From Nectonema munidae (taxonomy: Eukaryota; Nematomorpha; Nectonematoida; Nectonematidae): DNA of 64,000 bases. Shown piece by piece: positions 1 through 13,071 of the stretch. The stretch lies in the NCBI GenBank assembly GCA_030549495.1, contig JAUIRK010001046.1:334501-398500 (forward strand). The letters are read 5' to 3'. A program made the position numbers and the translations under genes. Within the stretch, counting starts at the first letter, position 1, and every line of letters begins with the position of its first letter. Under the pieces are notes generated by a model. The model saw nothing but the letters and a program-made list of their open reading frames with translations, did not search any database and was not told where the DNA came from.

Positions 1-650
1 CTCAAAATTATGAAAGTCCTGCCTTGTAATCATAAGAAAACTTGTACTCATTTTGATGCCTTCTTTTCACAACTAGTTCTACTCACATGGCCAATGAGGA
101 AGTCGAATCTAGAATTACAAGAGAAGTACAGCGAGCTACAATGCATTGATTACACTGATTAAAATGCTTAAAGTAACTATAATTGCTGAGTAAATCTGCT
201 TTTGATTTTGAGTTTCATAAAAAAATGTTTTGATGCTGATTACGATTTTATGAATTTCTGCTATTCAGATTATGATTCTGATAATAAACAAAATCGATCC
301 AACCCCAACTCAAACTTATCTTCTAATAAAAACTGACCAATTTTGAAATAAAAATATATTTCATTTTTTAATGAAATTTTCAAATTACTACGAAATGCAA
401 CACATAGTCTGATATACCACCATGATAAAAAAATATGTGAAAATGATGATTGGTATTACATAAAACTTGAAATATGTTTAGAATAATTAATCTTCCTTTC
501 AAATGTTTATTTGCAATATTTGAAACAAGGAAAATAGTTGTAGCATAAAAATATATCATTATTCAATTCTTTTTATTTTTACCACATTAAACTACTACCC
601 CATGCACAGAGCTCGATTTGAAAACGATTGAGATGAGTAGATCGATTTTA
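1..650. other. AT-rich flank, no supported gene
   Basis: Downstream flank of the modular gene. A 54-codon open frame touches the left edge on the plus strand (1-165), but nothing supports it as a gene. No transposon terminus was recognised here. Confidence 0.4.
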
Positions 651-652
651 CT

Positions 653-658
653 TTTATT
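653..658 (-). terminator. Polyadenylation signal of the modular gene
   Basis: AATAAA on the minus strand about 30 nt past the stop codon at 691-689. It fits as the 3' end of the modular two-cysteine gene. Confidence 0.5.
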
Positions 659-688
659 TCCTTCAACTCTTCTCGAAAAATCCTTATT

Positions 689-3600
689 TTAGTCGGACAC
701 CGGCTCTGTAACTCGTGTCTGCACGCGAAAATGAACCTTTGAAAGCCAGTCAAAGCTACAATTTATGTGATTGGAATAAAATGATTTACTTGCTTGGCGT
801 ATCTGCATACGATGTGGACTTGTTTGTTCAAGGTGTTCCACATCAACATCTCCATTTCTTTGGTGAGCGAGGTAAATGAGATCTATGTCATGGTCCGGTG
901 CCATTTCTATCGTTGCTGTTCTGGTGAAGCCGTTACGATCTACTTGATTTTCTGATCTGTAGGATATAAAAAGAGGATCCCTTCTTTGAACGAGGCGTCT
1001 ATTCACACTCGTGTAATCCTTTACCGATCTTCTGTCAAAATCGCAACGAGAAGTGAAAGTCAGGGTTATGGGTTGACCTTGCAAAATTGTCATCTCTCCG
1101 GGATTCAAATCTCCAAATGGATGACAAGTTCCTAAGGGCAAAGAATACTCATGATTAAATGCAGCACTTGGGATGAATAAAAGAGCCCTACTTGCTAAAA
1201 TAACTTCCACACTTTTGATACGGTTTTGACCCACATAATCTGATGTGATTTCACGATGACGTCCACTCACAATTCCGAAGACTACCGTATGTTCCTCTCT
1301 AGGAACAAACGCGAGATTGCTCGTATAAACGTGTCCATCGGGCGTATTCCTCTGTGAATTTTGCACTTCAAAGTCTCTATTAGGAAAAGTAACTAATTGT
1401 CGGTCCACACTCCAGTACGCTTCACTTTGATCGGAAGGCGTATTTCTACACAGAGCTCTCATTCTAATACGCGCTTGTCTTCTCGGCAGAACAATGATTT
1501 CTTGGGGTTGTTCATTGAGTTCACAGATTTCTAAAAAGGTAAAAATCAAATCTAAGATACTTTGCCTAAATCAATAAGCCCCACCATGTGTATATTTGGT
1601 GAAGGTGGCGAGTTTGGAGCTCTCTCAGTTTATGCTTGTAACTAATTAAATAAATAAGATTGTCAAACTAAATCCTCAAAAAATAATCCAACTAAATATG
1701 TGAAGAAAATGTTTTAGTATTTTTGACTAATAAATCATAAACTAATTATTCTTTTAACTTTTTACCTTAGCAAATAAAATCTTGCTTCACTTGTAGGCAA
1801 TCACCTTTATTGAGTTTTACTAGTGTCTCTAAAAAATATCAGCAAAGTTTAACGAATAATTATTTATGAAGTAAAAGCGGAATGATTCCTAAATATTTAG
1901 AATTAAATTGGGGTAAATTATTCAACAAAAGTGGAATATTTCATTGGAAAAAAGTCATTTTCTATGGCAAAATTTGCGGGATAGTGAAATAAGGCGAAAG
2001 AAGTAGGCCTAAATGATTTTTATAATAATGGCGAAAGCATGAACATTACCTATAGGGCGAACAAGGTCGTTGTAAAGGTTTTCTCTTTTCACAGTTTCAA
2101 CGGTGACGCGACGGTTGGCTGCATGGGAAAGGACAAAGAATTCTGTTTCTCGTGTGATCATGATGCGCAGGAACAGGACATTGACAAAGCCGTCTGGACT
2201 ATCCTCGGTTCTACTTTCAATGAAAACATTGTCGCCTGGATTCGATTGAAAGTAGAGTCTGTTATTGACAACGATGCTGTTTCGTAAGTCCCGGCTTTCA
2301 AAGTTTTCACATGGCAATCTTAGCGTGATTTCGTGGAAGGTGTTTAAGAGTTCTCTCACTTGTCGACTACCCACTTGAGTGCGATCAGGGAAACAGGCAG
2401 CTAAAAATCAATTTTCATTCATCATAAGGCTGTCTTATATATTTGTAAATGCAAAAAACACGATCGAGTACTTTTTTCCTTTCTAAGAAAAGAGAAGAGA
2501 GGCAGTTAAAAACATCTCTAACTCTAACAAGGAATAATAACACGTATGATGGGTGATGTAAGCCTTACTGCCATTACTTCTCATAATTCATTTAATGTGT
2601 ATAGTGTAATCTATACTATTAGATCAAAGTTAAATTTGAAAAGATTCAAATTCTCCAAGCATTTAAATAAATTTGTGTTAAGAGGAATAAAGCTCTGTAT
2701 AAAAAGTGCCGAATTTGCTTATAATAATAATAATAAGAATTTATTTACAAAAGTTTTGAACTAAAAGTGAGGATGATCAAAAACATATTAGAAAAAAAAT
2801 GTATGCAAAATGTTTTAAAGTTTGAAAAAACAAATATAACTTTTGAGGGTTGATGTCAAAGGCCAGACAAAAGCCGATAGAAGACTCCAACTAGTATTGA
2901 AAATCTTTAAAAATACACAAGAAACATCACTAAGCAAATATCTATAGGGTGTAAAGGAAAAAATCTTCAGCGTTTATTACTCTTGCAAACAAAACAGTTA
3001 GGGATGAAGCAGTGATTGAAAACAATATAAGATTCAACAAAAGATCTTATGAGTATTTTCCTAAACTTTCTGATATTGACTGTATCCAGTTGGAAGAGTA
3101 CTTCGTTAGTATTGTAAAAGGTAGAAATTTTGTACGAGAATGATTGCTTTGACTTGGAGAATGTATAGAAAGGTAGAGACATTTGATTTATATATCTGGG
3201 AGAGGTTCTGTCCTTTGTCCAGTTAAATGTAATAAAACAATTAAATGAAGGTGGAAGTATGTGGAATAAAAACTTGTGTATATTTATGTAAATACTCAAG
3301 TGGTATATAAAGAGAATTGAATCTATCTGAGGTTTAACCCTCGCAAGACCGTTCAAGTTATATAAAACTCATTAGAGACGCTTCAAAAATAGGGCTATCC
3401 CGTTTGATACAAGCATGATTGATGCACGCCAGCCACATGTAATATTGGGGAAGTTTTTCAAACTCTGTATACTAAGTATCTTGAATCATTCCAATAATTA
3501 TAAATATGATTACATATAAGAAATTGAGATTCAATACAAGAAAACATAGTTTTAACATTTTTATCACTTGTAAATTACAATTTCAATGCTTACATTTAAG

Positions 3601-6600
3601 TTTTATTGTGAAATATATTCCCTATTGAAAAAAAAGTCTTAAAATTTTTTTTTGAAGTTGCTTACAAAATCAACATTTCTGATTGAAGAGGAGACAGTGT
3701 ATAGAAATTTAATAATATGAAGTTATAAAAGTGAAAAATCATTACCTACACCCACAACTACAACGTTGGTGTAAAGGTTGTCTCTTTTAACAGATTCGAC
3801 ATTGATTCCAGGAATATTTTCACCAGTGAGAACAAAAAACTCCGTTCGTTCCTGAATCAGAATTCTCAAATTGACGATGTTGATAAAGCCTCGACCTTCA
3901 GGTTGCACACGGTTTTGAATAATCACGTCTCGACCAGGGCTTCTTCGCGTGTAGAGTCTGTCATTTACCACAACACTCGTTTGTAAGCGGGCTGAATCAA
4001 ATTCTTCACATCTGAAGCGAAAAGTGATGTCGTGATAAGAGTTTAATCCTTCAGTTGCTTGTTGATCGCGAGCATGGGATGGATCAGGTTGGCACACACC
4101 TAAAATAGGGTTTTGACTGGAACAACATTTTAGTGCATGTGATTAATCAATTTACACACTATACTACATTTTTTCTTTCTTTTTTTTACATCTTTATCAC
4201 CTTTTAGAGTAAGGAAGAATTTTTTTAGTTGTCGGTATCGCATCCATAGGGAAAAATAATCTTCTATAGGTGGTAATGATAGTCACGATTGGGAATCGAA
4301 CCCAGACCATCTGGATCAATACGCTACGCTCCTACCACTACTAGGCCATATGCCGAAAATAAATTTTAGGGGTTTTCTCTCAAAAAATTTAATGTAAGTT
4401 AAGGAAATAATAAAAAATAACTATAGACTAAAAATTGCACGCTATCTCTTTACATCAATTTATAAAATAAGAAGAAAAAAGATTTTTGACATAAATTTAA
4501 AAAATAAGAATTTATAACTTAATCATTAAAAAAATTTTCCTGACACTTCTTTTGAAACTGATTGCTGACGAAGTCCTTCAAGTGTGGGGAAACAGATAAG
4601 ACATGCGCAGGGACAGACACTTCTTTCCAGTGGTAAATATAAAAAAAATACATAGAATACACCTCAATTGGTACAAATGAGAAAAAACTTTTAAACTATC
4701 AATTCTAATGAAAGTACATTTTTACGCCCTCATTAATATCTTTGCCAATAGTACACCAGATGTGAAAACTGTCATTCATTTGGTAAGATTATTCTTTTAA
4801 AATGGTGCTTAAATTTCTTTGATGATAACTTATTTAATAGTATTTAAGAGTGGAGGTTGAAGCAGGGGTGTCGCCAAAATTATGTTATGGGGCGCCACAA
4901 AAGCTTGTAAGGCGGCTAATCCTGACTTGCTATTATAATAGTAAAATAAGTAAAACTTTTATTGAAACAGGTTGAAAACTTTATTAATTTTCGATTTGTT
5001 TATTTATCTGAAGAAGATCAGAGTGGTGGAAAATTAATAGTTTTCAACTTGCTTCAATAAAATTTTACTTATTTTCATCCTTCCACTTTTATTCATGACG
5101 TCTCAGCAACACTTTCTTTACATTTACTATTATATTCTTATAATTTCATCAAAAAGGAATAAAAATGAAGTTCACAGTTAGCTTTGAGTAAATCAGTCTG
5201 TTGAATACGAACAAAGCAAATGAAAAATAAAAATTGCGAAGTCCATTCATTTGACTCAGAAAGTAAATTTACTATATTATTATCGTAGTAGATTTAGTAT
5301 TAATATAGTAAAATGGACCCGTCTGACTGATCAAGAGGTTGTAGAAGTCTAACAACAAAAAGTTTTTTGAGCAAATTTTTCAAGCTAATCCTTTGAAAGC
5401 CAACATCGTTGGAAACCCTTCAGAAGGCCATTAAGCTCAATCTAAAATATTTTTGGTCTAACGTGCTCATATATGAAAATTATGCCAAGATATCGCATTT
5501 TTAACACTTCGATCTGAAAGTAGAACCTCTAAAGTAAGTGAAGGCATATTTTAGTACAACAGAAAGTGATACTATCGAGGTATTCTTTTCAAATTCACTT
5601 ATTAAAAATAAAACTGATCAAAAAATTAAGTGTCATGTGAAGAAACTTGTTAGTTGAATATAGAATGTAAAAGCACCAGCACTAAGCATCTCTTTGATAT
5701 CTTAATGAAGCATTTCAATTAAAAGGTTTTATTAATATAAAAATGTAAACAAAGAGAAAGAAACTGAGGGACTCAGCGATTATCTAGGGAGAGATGTAGC
5801 CTGAATTAATTTGTGAAGCCAAACCTATACCTAGCCAGGCTTCTCCTAGTACCGTTTTGTACTTGATTGCTAGTACCTTAGGGATATCAAATCAATATCA
5901 CACACCTGGCTATTCTAGCCTCATCATAGATTCATTTGAATGTAAATGAATCCTTCAGAAAACAGAGCAATCATCGATAAAAATCACATCTATTTTGAAA
6001 GATTAATGCAACGTTGGCAACCTCCTAAATTCTTCACTAGCCGCTTCTCTGTACTCCATTGCCTCTTTGCGTTTGTTTGATAAAGCCGACTGTCTGCGAA
6101 AATTCACTCATTTAAAACTTGGTTCACTATATTCAAAATTTTGTTCTCTATACCAAATCTATATTTTCAACGATCTACTAGATGATTGAACAACTTTGAA
6201 TTATTCTTTGGTGATAATATAATATAATATATAGAGATAATATGATATTTTAATTGATTCAGTTTTTCTTCTATTTTTAGAACGAACTCTTCTGAATTTG
6301 TTCTGCTTATTCAAATTCCATTGCTCATGGTTAGTGTCTTCAAGCGTCTGAGTGGCCTTTGATGCTGACCTTCAAAAGTTCCTTCTTTTTAAATTTTTTT
6401 GCGTTGCTTTTTAACCAAATTTCACTTTTCAATTAATTTTAAGTATTCGAAAACAAAATTAAAAATTTTAAGTACTATAGAAAATGCTTCCTTTATATTA
6501 TCATTTCCATAAAAGAATGAGGTTTGTATCGGAACAAGTTGATGCTTGACGATAGCTTTTCATTTTATTTTTGTTTAAACTAATTCCATCATTCTTAAGT

Positions 6601-9600
6601 AGTTCTAGTTTGTATCATGAATACTTTGCAAATAAGATTTAACTTATTTTTTGAAAACTGTCAAGCACATTGTTTGTGACAGATTTGGAAAAATTATCGG
6701 GCGATGATTGCTCAAAAAATGACATCTGTGTTCTCTTGAGCATCACAGACCACTTAAGATTAAAAACTTTCTATCAAATCTACCTTTACCAGTGATTAGA
6801 ATTATTCAATTCAAAGTATTAAAATTAAAAAATGTGACACTTTCACGTTTTTGACAGCTTTCAGAGTACTTCACATGTGAATCGCTTCAAAATATATTGA
6901 TTGTGACGAGCGCTTCATATGTGATACATCTATAACAATTTTAATGGGCTGAGAAATTAATTCAAGTTCTAGAATTTATTTTAAAGTGAATATACAAAAC
7001 TATACTATTGTAAAGCTTTTGAATTAAAAAATTTTTTTATTTCTTTTTTATCTTTCAAGCATCCGAAATACTTCTCAATTTAAACAATTAAACATATTGC
7101 AGTCTTAAATTGTCTAACAAAACCTTTTTTCACTCATATTTTTATCATGATAGACACTACAACCTTCTTAAAGTATTGTATAATATTTTCTGTCAAAATT
7201 TTTCACCACTTCCGTTTGATTGATCATGTAAGTTAACCTATCACATATGAATCGCTGGTCACGATTAAGAAGTACACGCAATGCTTTTTCTCATCTTGTC
7301 TTGGAGACAAACTTTGGTTCATAGTCAAAGTTCCCGAAAACCAAAACGCCCGAAATCAAAATATGTTATAGATGTTCAAATCCATATTTGTATGTTTTAA
7401 TTCGATGTTTTGGTTTTCGAACATTTTAGTTTTCAGACGTTTTGATTTTCAGACGTTTTGACCAGGCATTTTGCCATAGGTAGCCTAAAAATAGCCCCTA
7501 TTATTTCACTAAGTAAGATGGCGTGCTTGCTATTCACATCTAAGCCTAAAAATAAGAGAATGACAATTTTTACTTGTGAGTAAGTTCCAATAAATTTATA
7601 TAAAAACTTGGAAAAAATGTTAAAAAGAAAAAGTTTTGAAGAGTAGTCAAGAAAAACTTCTAACCATAAATCAATAATCCTATGAATTAAAAACTTTTCA
7701 TTTTTGGAAATTTTATATTTCTTGATTGATATAATTCTATATTCTTTCTTGGAGGTTTTGTGTTTCTAGCGTTTTGGTTTCGGGCGTTTTGACCTGGCAC
7801 CCAAACTTTTGATACTTGCTATTGTCCTCAATCTATGTGATTCATTTCTGATTTTGACATGTGTTTTTTGAATTCATTTCATTTTGAGCTTTCCCTCTTT
7901 GAATTGTGATTGTCCTTTTCAATGGTATTTATAAAGATGGTACGCTTCTTGTTTGTTCATTGTAAATAAGTTTGTAATTTTTCTGAATCTTGTGCTTGAG
8001 ATAATTCGGATAATTTTAATAATAATTTTAACAATAAATTAGAATATTTTGTTATTATCTGCATGTTCCCTAGTTCTTATGAGATGTGAAATTTATATTT
8101 TTAAACCATTAATTTCTTTCTAATCTCTTATTTCGGGAAAAAGATTCAGGAAAAAGTCAGCGTTGTAGCAGAACCAAAAATTCAGTTTTTTATATATCCT
8201 ATATTTTAGTGATTCTCCCCTTCCCTTCAATTTACAATTTTCAAACTTTCACAGATAATAATTAACGTTTGGTTAATTGATAGTTTCATATAATAGTATT
8301 TATATCTTGAAGAAAACTTCTAAATGTGTCTGTATTAGTTGGAAGTTTACATGCAAACTCATCTACACTTTTGTTACTTGGAAATCTACAAAAACTTTTA
8401 ATGTGTAAAGCAGTGTTTCTCACCATTTCATACCTCATAGTGCATTTTCTAATCTTAAAATTTTTTATCGAACAATATATAAAAACTCTTACTTTAAATC
8501 GTTCACAAATAATGAATTAACCTAATTTGATACTTTAATAGAAAAAGCAAGTACGGGAAAAAAACTACACAGATGACAAACTTTTCCTGATCTCAAATGA
8601 TTGTTCCTGGAGTATAAAATGAAAATTTGAAAAAATTACACGATTATTTTACAAACCTTTCCCCAACATGATCCAGCTACAACGTTGTTTTGCTTGCAAA
8701 CAATTTTTAATATATTGATTGTTACTAATAAAGGAATTTTTCAGAGTTCCAAAATCAATTAACTTGGAAAGACCGCCTGTCAAAAGTTTGCCCTTTTATG
8801 AATGAATTAAATTGAAACTACATGAAGTATGCCCCATTTAAAGAATATCACAGTATTGACGAAACTATGATTTAGTATTTGTGTATGCATCCAACAAAAC
8901 AATTCATAATGGAGAAGCCAATTTGTTTTGGTTACCGACAATGGTCTCGTTGTATTTCGCCAGACTATTGTATTCAATTTGACAACTTTTATACCTCCTG
9001 TGATATTCAGGAAAAATTATAACAAATGAATACTAAATTATCAGGGACAATATAAGAGGTAATAGAACAAAAAACTTTTCTTTACTGAATGCAAAAGATT
9101 TAAAGTCGAAAGGAAGAGGTTTTTATAAAATTATGAGTAATCAAAGTATAAATGTCTGTCAATGGTTTGATAATAGATCGGTTCTAGCCATATCAAATGC
9201 AATTTTACATTTACCTATGGGACAAACAACTATAGGTATTCGACTCAAGAGAAAGAAAATAAGTGTAAATAAGCAGAATATATTTTATATTTATAACAAA
9301 GAAATGAGATGGGTAGATCGTATGGACCAAAATATTTCGCAATATAGAATATCTATTGGATGTAAAAAAGATCAAAGTTTTCTGAGAAAATTTTTTCTTT
9401 TGTCAGAGAGGCTATACAAATAAGCCTTTCTATTAAATGGGTTATATTTAAAAAATTCTTTTAATTAGATGCCAAAAAAAATTGATTCAATTATTTAATT
9501 TTTAACTCCTTATTTGATTTGTGTTTGATTTACTAAAATTTATATAAATTTTGTTCTACTGTTGGTTTGATTTCGTTTAAAAATAAGTTGATTTAACGGA

Positions 9601-10238
9601 CCCTTGACATTTTTCTTTGCAAACCCTTTCATACTCTATATACTAGCAAGTGATCATTAGAAATATGATTACATTTATCGAATTTAAATTCAATACAAAA
9701 AAATATAGCTATGAAAAATTTTGTGCCATACAATTTCAATGCTTACATACAATCTTAAATGAGAAATATATTCTCTATATTAAAAAAAAAGTTTTCACAT
9801 TTTTGTTAAGCTTGATTCAAAATAAATATCTCTAATTCAAGAGAGGTGAGCGTATAGAAATTGAAAATAGAAGTGAAACTTCGTTACCTGGAATCAAAGA
9901 TACAATATTGTTATAAAGGTGGTCTCTTTTTATAGATTCGACATTGATTCCAGGAAGGTTTTCACTAGAGAGAACAAAAAACTGCGTTTGTTCGCGAATC
10001 AGAATTCTCAAAGTGAGGGTGTTGATAAAGCCGCGATCTTCAGGTTGCACTCGGCTTTCAATAACCACTTCTCCAGGGCTAGTTCGTGTGTAAAGTCTGT
10101 CATTTACCACAACACTCGTTTGTAAGTTTGCTGAATCAAAGTCTTGACATTGAAATCGAAAAGTGATTTCGTGATAAGAGTTTACTCTTTCCGTTGCTTC
10201 TAAATCGCGAACATGAGCTGGATCAGGCCGGCACACAC
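689..10238 (-). CDS. Modular two-cysteine repeat protein (3' part of gene, at least 5 modules)
   Basis: Four exons join in one frame: 10238-9888, 4099-3746, 2400-2050 and 1530-689 (stop at 691-689). The first three are 351, 354 and 351 bp, and every junction is phase 1 with consensus AG/GT sites. Each encodes one ~117-aa module with this pattern: Cys, 27 residues ending in [ST][YF]H[ED]IT[FL]R, a second Cys, [DE]F or NF, VVVN[DN]RLY, then GF[IV]N and a predicted beta-rich tail ending LYN or LYT. The last exon (279 aa) holds two diverged modules, with Cys-Cys gaps of 24 and 26 residues, and a short tail with one extra Cys. Symmetric phase-1 exons and one conserved Cys pair per module suggest an extracellular, Ig-like beta-sandwich repeat protein; this is inference. 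I do not recognise the family. The 5' end, including any signal peptide, was not found and probably lies beyond 10.24 kb. Exon structure is well supported, function unknown. Confidence 0.75.
3470..4099 (-). repeat. Duplicated exon plus flanking intron, copy 1
   Basis: The exon at 4099-3746 and about 270 bp of intron 3' of it (3745-3470) align with 10238-9888 plus 9887-9630. Shared intronic blocks include ATATGATTACAT and CAATTTCAATGCTTACAT. The similarity stops at the upstream splice site. This marks a segmental tandem duplication with a period near 6.14 kb that created an extra protein module. Confidence 0.75.
4226..4355 (-). repeat. tRNA-derived SINE, family 1
   Basis: Read on the minus strand, 4355-4281 looks like a tRNA head: an A-box-like TGGCCTAGTAGTGGTAGG and a good B box GGTTCGATTCC. 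The tail at 4228-4265 (AGTTGTCGGTATCGCATCC) recurs at 25331-25378, so it belongs to a dispersed family and not to a functional tRNA. It lies in the large intron of the modular gene. Confidence 0.7.
4945..5110. repeat. Hairpin MITE, family H, copy 1
   Basis: Imperfect inverted repeat with arms of about 47 bp (4945-4992 and 5029-5073), followed by ACTTTTATTCATGACGTCTC. The same arrangement, a hairpin then ACTTTTATTTATGAAGACTC, occurs at 34284-34390, so these are two members of one foldback family. Arm sequences differ between copies, but layout and tail agree. Confidence 0.55.
7331..7800. repeat. Interspersed repeat with TTTCGGGCGTTTTGA motifs
   Basis: CCGAAAACCAAAACGCCCGA at 7334 is mirrored by inverted relatives at 7405-7465 and 7765-7795 (GGTTTCGGGCGTTTTGACC). 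The motif also occurs at 23235-23292. This looks like a non-autonomous DNA element with repeated subterminal motifs; the class was not determined. Confidence 0.5.
8820..9425 (+). pseudogene. piggyBac-type transposase remnant
   Basis: Conceptual translation has piggyBac hallmarks in the right order. At 8850-9000 it contains SIDETM followed by KQFIMEKPICFGYRQW, which corresponds to the conserved SIDE-M...KQYxxxKPxKWG block. The open frame 9133-9423 then gives QWFDNRSVL and YNKEMRWVDRMDQ, matching WFDN and YNxxMGGVDxxDQ. The last match includes the catalytic-site aspartate region. The first block is interrupted by stops, so this is a dead copy. It sits in the big intron of the modular gene. Confidence 0.75.
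9630..10238 (-). repeat. Duplicated exon plus flanking intron, copy 2
   Basis: Partner of the block at 3470-4099. The encoded modules are the most similar pair in the gene: both begin V-C-x-P-D-P and share VVVNDRLYTR and PGINVES. The intron similarity shows that the duplication is recent relative to the other modules. Confidence 0.75.
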
Positions 10239-11400
10239 CTAAATATGTGATAGAATTACTTTTCAATCTTCGTGTAAGAAAGAACTTTGGTAAAAAATGA
10301 TTGACAAGTGTTAGATGTTAAGCGCTTCTACAATTTAAAATTTGGTAAGACAACAAATATTAGGAGAAAGAGAGTGACTTCCTACATTTTTGTGTTTATC
10401 ATACCCCACCTTTTAAAAGGACCTACTAATAAGACTTATAGCTGTATCTCTGATTTGTTATTCTTCATCCTAATCAACCATTTGTTAAATTTTTTTATGT
10501 ATAATAGTTACTTTTTTTCAAGGGTATTCCAAAGCCTTGAACCCAATTCAAAATCTCAAGAAACTCAGTCTGCTCGTTAAAAAAGTAAAAGTTCCGGCTC
10601 TTAGGCTTAACTTCATTAACTCCAGAAGATGCTCACTGGTCAATTTTATTAAAACAAAAATGTCACGCCCAAATCTCCACTTCATGTAAGAAAGCACACA
10701 CCAGAAATTAAGTATATTGGGGCAAATATGTATACTAAGGTAAACTAGAGCATCCATTTTGGAAAATGCATGCAAAAGCTTTACAATTATTGCAAAGTAT
10801 AAAAAAATTTCCAACTTCATCTGGCGGAATAATTTCCTCTTTTTTAAATTTAATGTAATCATACCCTCTTTTTCATATGGAATCTCCGTGTTCATCTCGA
10901 TTTTTAAATCGAGATCTCTAATCTTGCATTTATATAACCCAAAATGGTTCTTATCCCTCATTTCCCTTACTCCTCCACCCCTTGTCTCTATATGGAAAAA
11001 ATTATTCTATCAGAGAAATTATTTTTCATCTCCAAGGATTCTCTCGATGTTTTATTTTGTTTGACACTCTATCCTCATAGGCTCTTTTCTACTTTTTGAT
11101 CACTTCCAACTATTTTTTCTCAAATACATTGGGGCTTATTTTTCATTTTGTTTCAATTTTGCAAAGCCTTCACAAATTAACGATACTCGTATAGCGAATT
11201 ATAACATAACGACAATCATCGGCTTGTCTAAAATTTCGGCTATAAGTCACTGCAATATATTTCTGGTGAACTCTAAAGTTATTTTTGTTTATCCTAATCA
11301 AAAAGAACCAGATCCCCTTAAAAGTTTGTTCGGTTTCATCTTTCCTTTTTGTTGAATGCGCAGCTTTCCTTGCTCCATTTTAATATATACGATCAATTAG
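10239..11400. other. No supported gene
   Basis: Upstream of the first visible module exon. Overlapping ORFs on both strands at 10.5-11.06 kb have no recognisable motif and look like chance. The missing 5' exons of the modular gene could be here but were not identified. Confidence 0.35.
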
Positions 11401-11689
11401 AGCAGTGTTTTTCAAACGGTGGGTCCCGACCTTCAGTGGGTCGCGTGAAAAATAAATTGGGGCGTGACAAAAAAGAAAGGAAATCAAGGGCGAGCAAAGT
11501 GAAGAAAATCTAAAAATATTAATATTTTATTCATACAAAAAAATAAAACAATGTCCAGATCTAATGAGAGGCGCAGAAAAAATCCCCTTAGGAAAAAATG
11601 CCTTAGAAATAAACCCTTTAGGAAAAAAGAAATATGGTTTTCTTACGAACGGAACAATTAACTTTATTTGATTAAAAGTCAAAAGTTAA

Positions 11690-13071
11690 TTTTATATTAA
11701 AAAATGTATTTTGAAAAACAAAATAAGCATGCGATAAAATGAAAATTGTTTGGAATGATCACTTCCATCTGATACAGTTAGCAGCACCTTTAGGAAGAGT
11801 TCAAAAAAATAAATATTTGCATAAGTTCTGTAGTTGAGCTTATAAAGATCATGATACCTTTTTGGTACGTTTTTGTGGCGGTAGACCTTGCGTATCTTGC
11901 AGAGCTGTTGCCGAAAGCATTGCAGCAGCTTTTTTAAGGCCCTCAATAGCTACGAAGATTGATGGATGGCTATGTTTGAGCATTTGTTTATAGCTATTGT
12001 TCCATGCTTGGGAAAAATGATTAGTTCTGGATCTGTTTTCCAATGTGAAAAAATAGGTCCTGTAAAACGCATACGAATTCCACGAGAGGAAGGTCAACGT
12101 ACGTATCTGGAATGTTTCGTCTCAAATAATTCAGTCCCCCTGAAACTTTATCCGGTGGAGGAAAAGCTTGGATGTTAATCATAACCCCAGAAAAGCCGTG
12201 TGTTTTCGTTAACACGGTCATGTTGTTGGATACCAAGTTCTTGTATTTTTTCCATGTGTTCTGTGCCAGATGATAAAAGCAGCCATGCATACTAATATGC
12301 TCACCAAAGCAATTTTAGCAGAGATTTATTGCTGCTTGTTCAAAATCGCATACAATTGTACTTGGATCAAGGTTGATACCCATATTGTCGTATTTTCTAA
12401 CTATAGCAGTAAAGAACTCTTCGTAAACGGCCTATGACTTACCGGGAGGAAATGAATAAACACAAGTTTGAGCAGTTTCACAAAGGGAAGCATGGATGAC
12501 ATACAGGTGATTGAAAAGTTTGGGTGCTACTGAGAAAGTGCCATCCATAAACTACTCAGAATTAGCAAGGGGACGCAGAGATTCTTCAGTTGCGAAATCA
12601 AGAGCATTTTCACCGCTGTCATGTTAAAAACTCTCTACCATCACGAAGCGTGCATTCTCTGGGAAGTATTAAACTCTGTAAAGATTCTGGCTCTTTCGGC
12701 AATGATCGCTGTTTTTGATTTCTTTTTGACCGTTTTATAGAGTCAGGATTTCTGAGAGCTGCGCGAACATCGAAATGGAGAGTAACGGCGACATCAACCA
12801 TGATCTGGCCTGGATTGCCTCTGATTGCAGTAGCATTTTCTTTCATTAAATTTTTACTTTTGCTACATGGGCACGGTCTTCACTACTCTCATGACTATGT
12901 TCTACAGAACAAAAAAATGGTGGACAAATTCAGTTCAGTTGTAATCGCGCCAAAAGCTACTTTTTGAGAACACTCCCATCGGATTCTTGATTTACTCTTA
13001 TTTTTCTTCGTGTACATGAAGTTCTCATAGCATAGCTTTTCTCCACTCTTATTATTTTTAATCAATTCCAT
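11690..13071 (-). pseudogene. FLYWCH-domain MULE transposase remnant
   Basis: Reading from ATG at 13071 on the minus strand: a FLYWCH-like stretch (NKSGEKLCYENFMYTKKN, then RWEC), an EHSHES His pair, LMKENATAIRGNP and LPKEPESLQSL. A degenerate DDE region follows, then MHGCFYHLAQNTWKK (12290 downward), NHFSQAWNN and KHSHPSIFVAIEGLKK (about 12020-11930). This order matches metazoan FLYWCH-type MULE transposases. Several frameshifts and stops show it is dead. It is opposite in strand to the surrounding hAT and probably inserted into it. Confidence 0.7.

Larger units (their letters stand above)
4356..8819. other. Intron of modular gene, repeats only
   Basis: Apart from the hairpin and TTTCGGGCGTTTTGA repeats listed, no coding exon was seen. 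Orphan hAT-like ends are present: CAGGGGTGTCGCC near 4864 and CAGTGTTTCTCACC near 8410. Neither had a recognisable partner end. Confidence 0.4.

Noticed and set aside
1..165. 54-codon open frame at the left edge, plus strand
   Set aside because: No motif, no splice site or signal; could be a last exon but length is compatible with chance.
2039..2287. 82-codon plus-strand ORF
   Set aside because: Antisense shadow of the module exon 2400-2050.
2967..3356. 129-codon minus ORF
   Set aside because: Intronic, no module motif, low-complexity Phe/Ile-rich translation.
10548..11064. Overlapping ORFs on both strands (137 and 101 codons)
   Set aside because: No recognisable domain and mutual overlap; likely chance.
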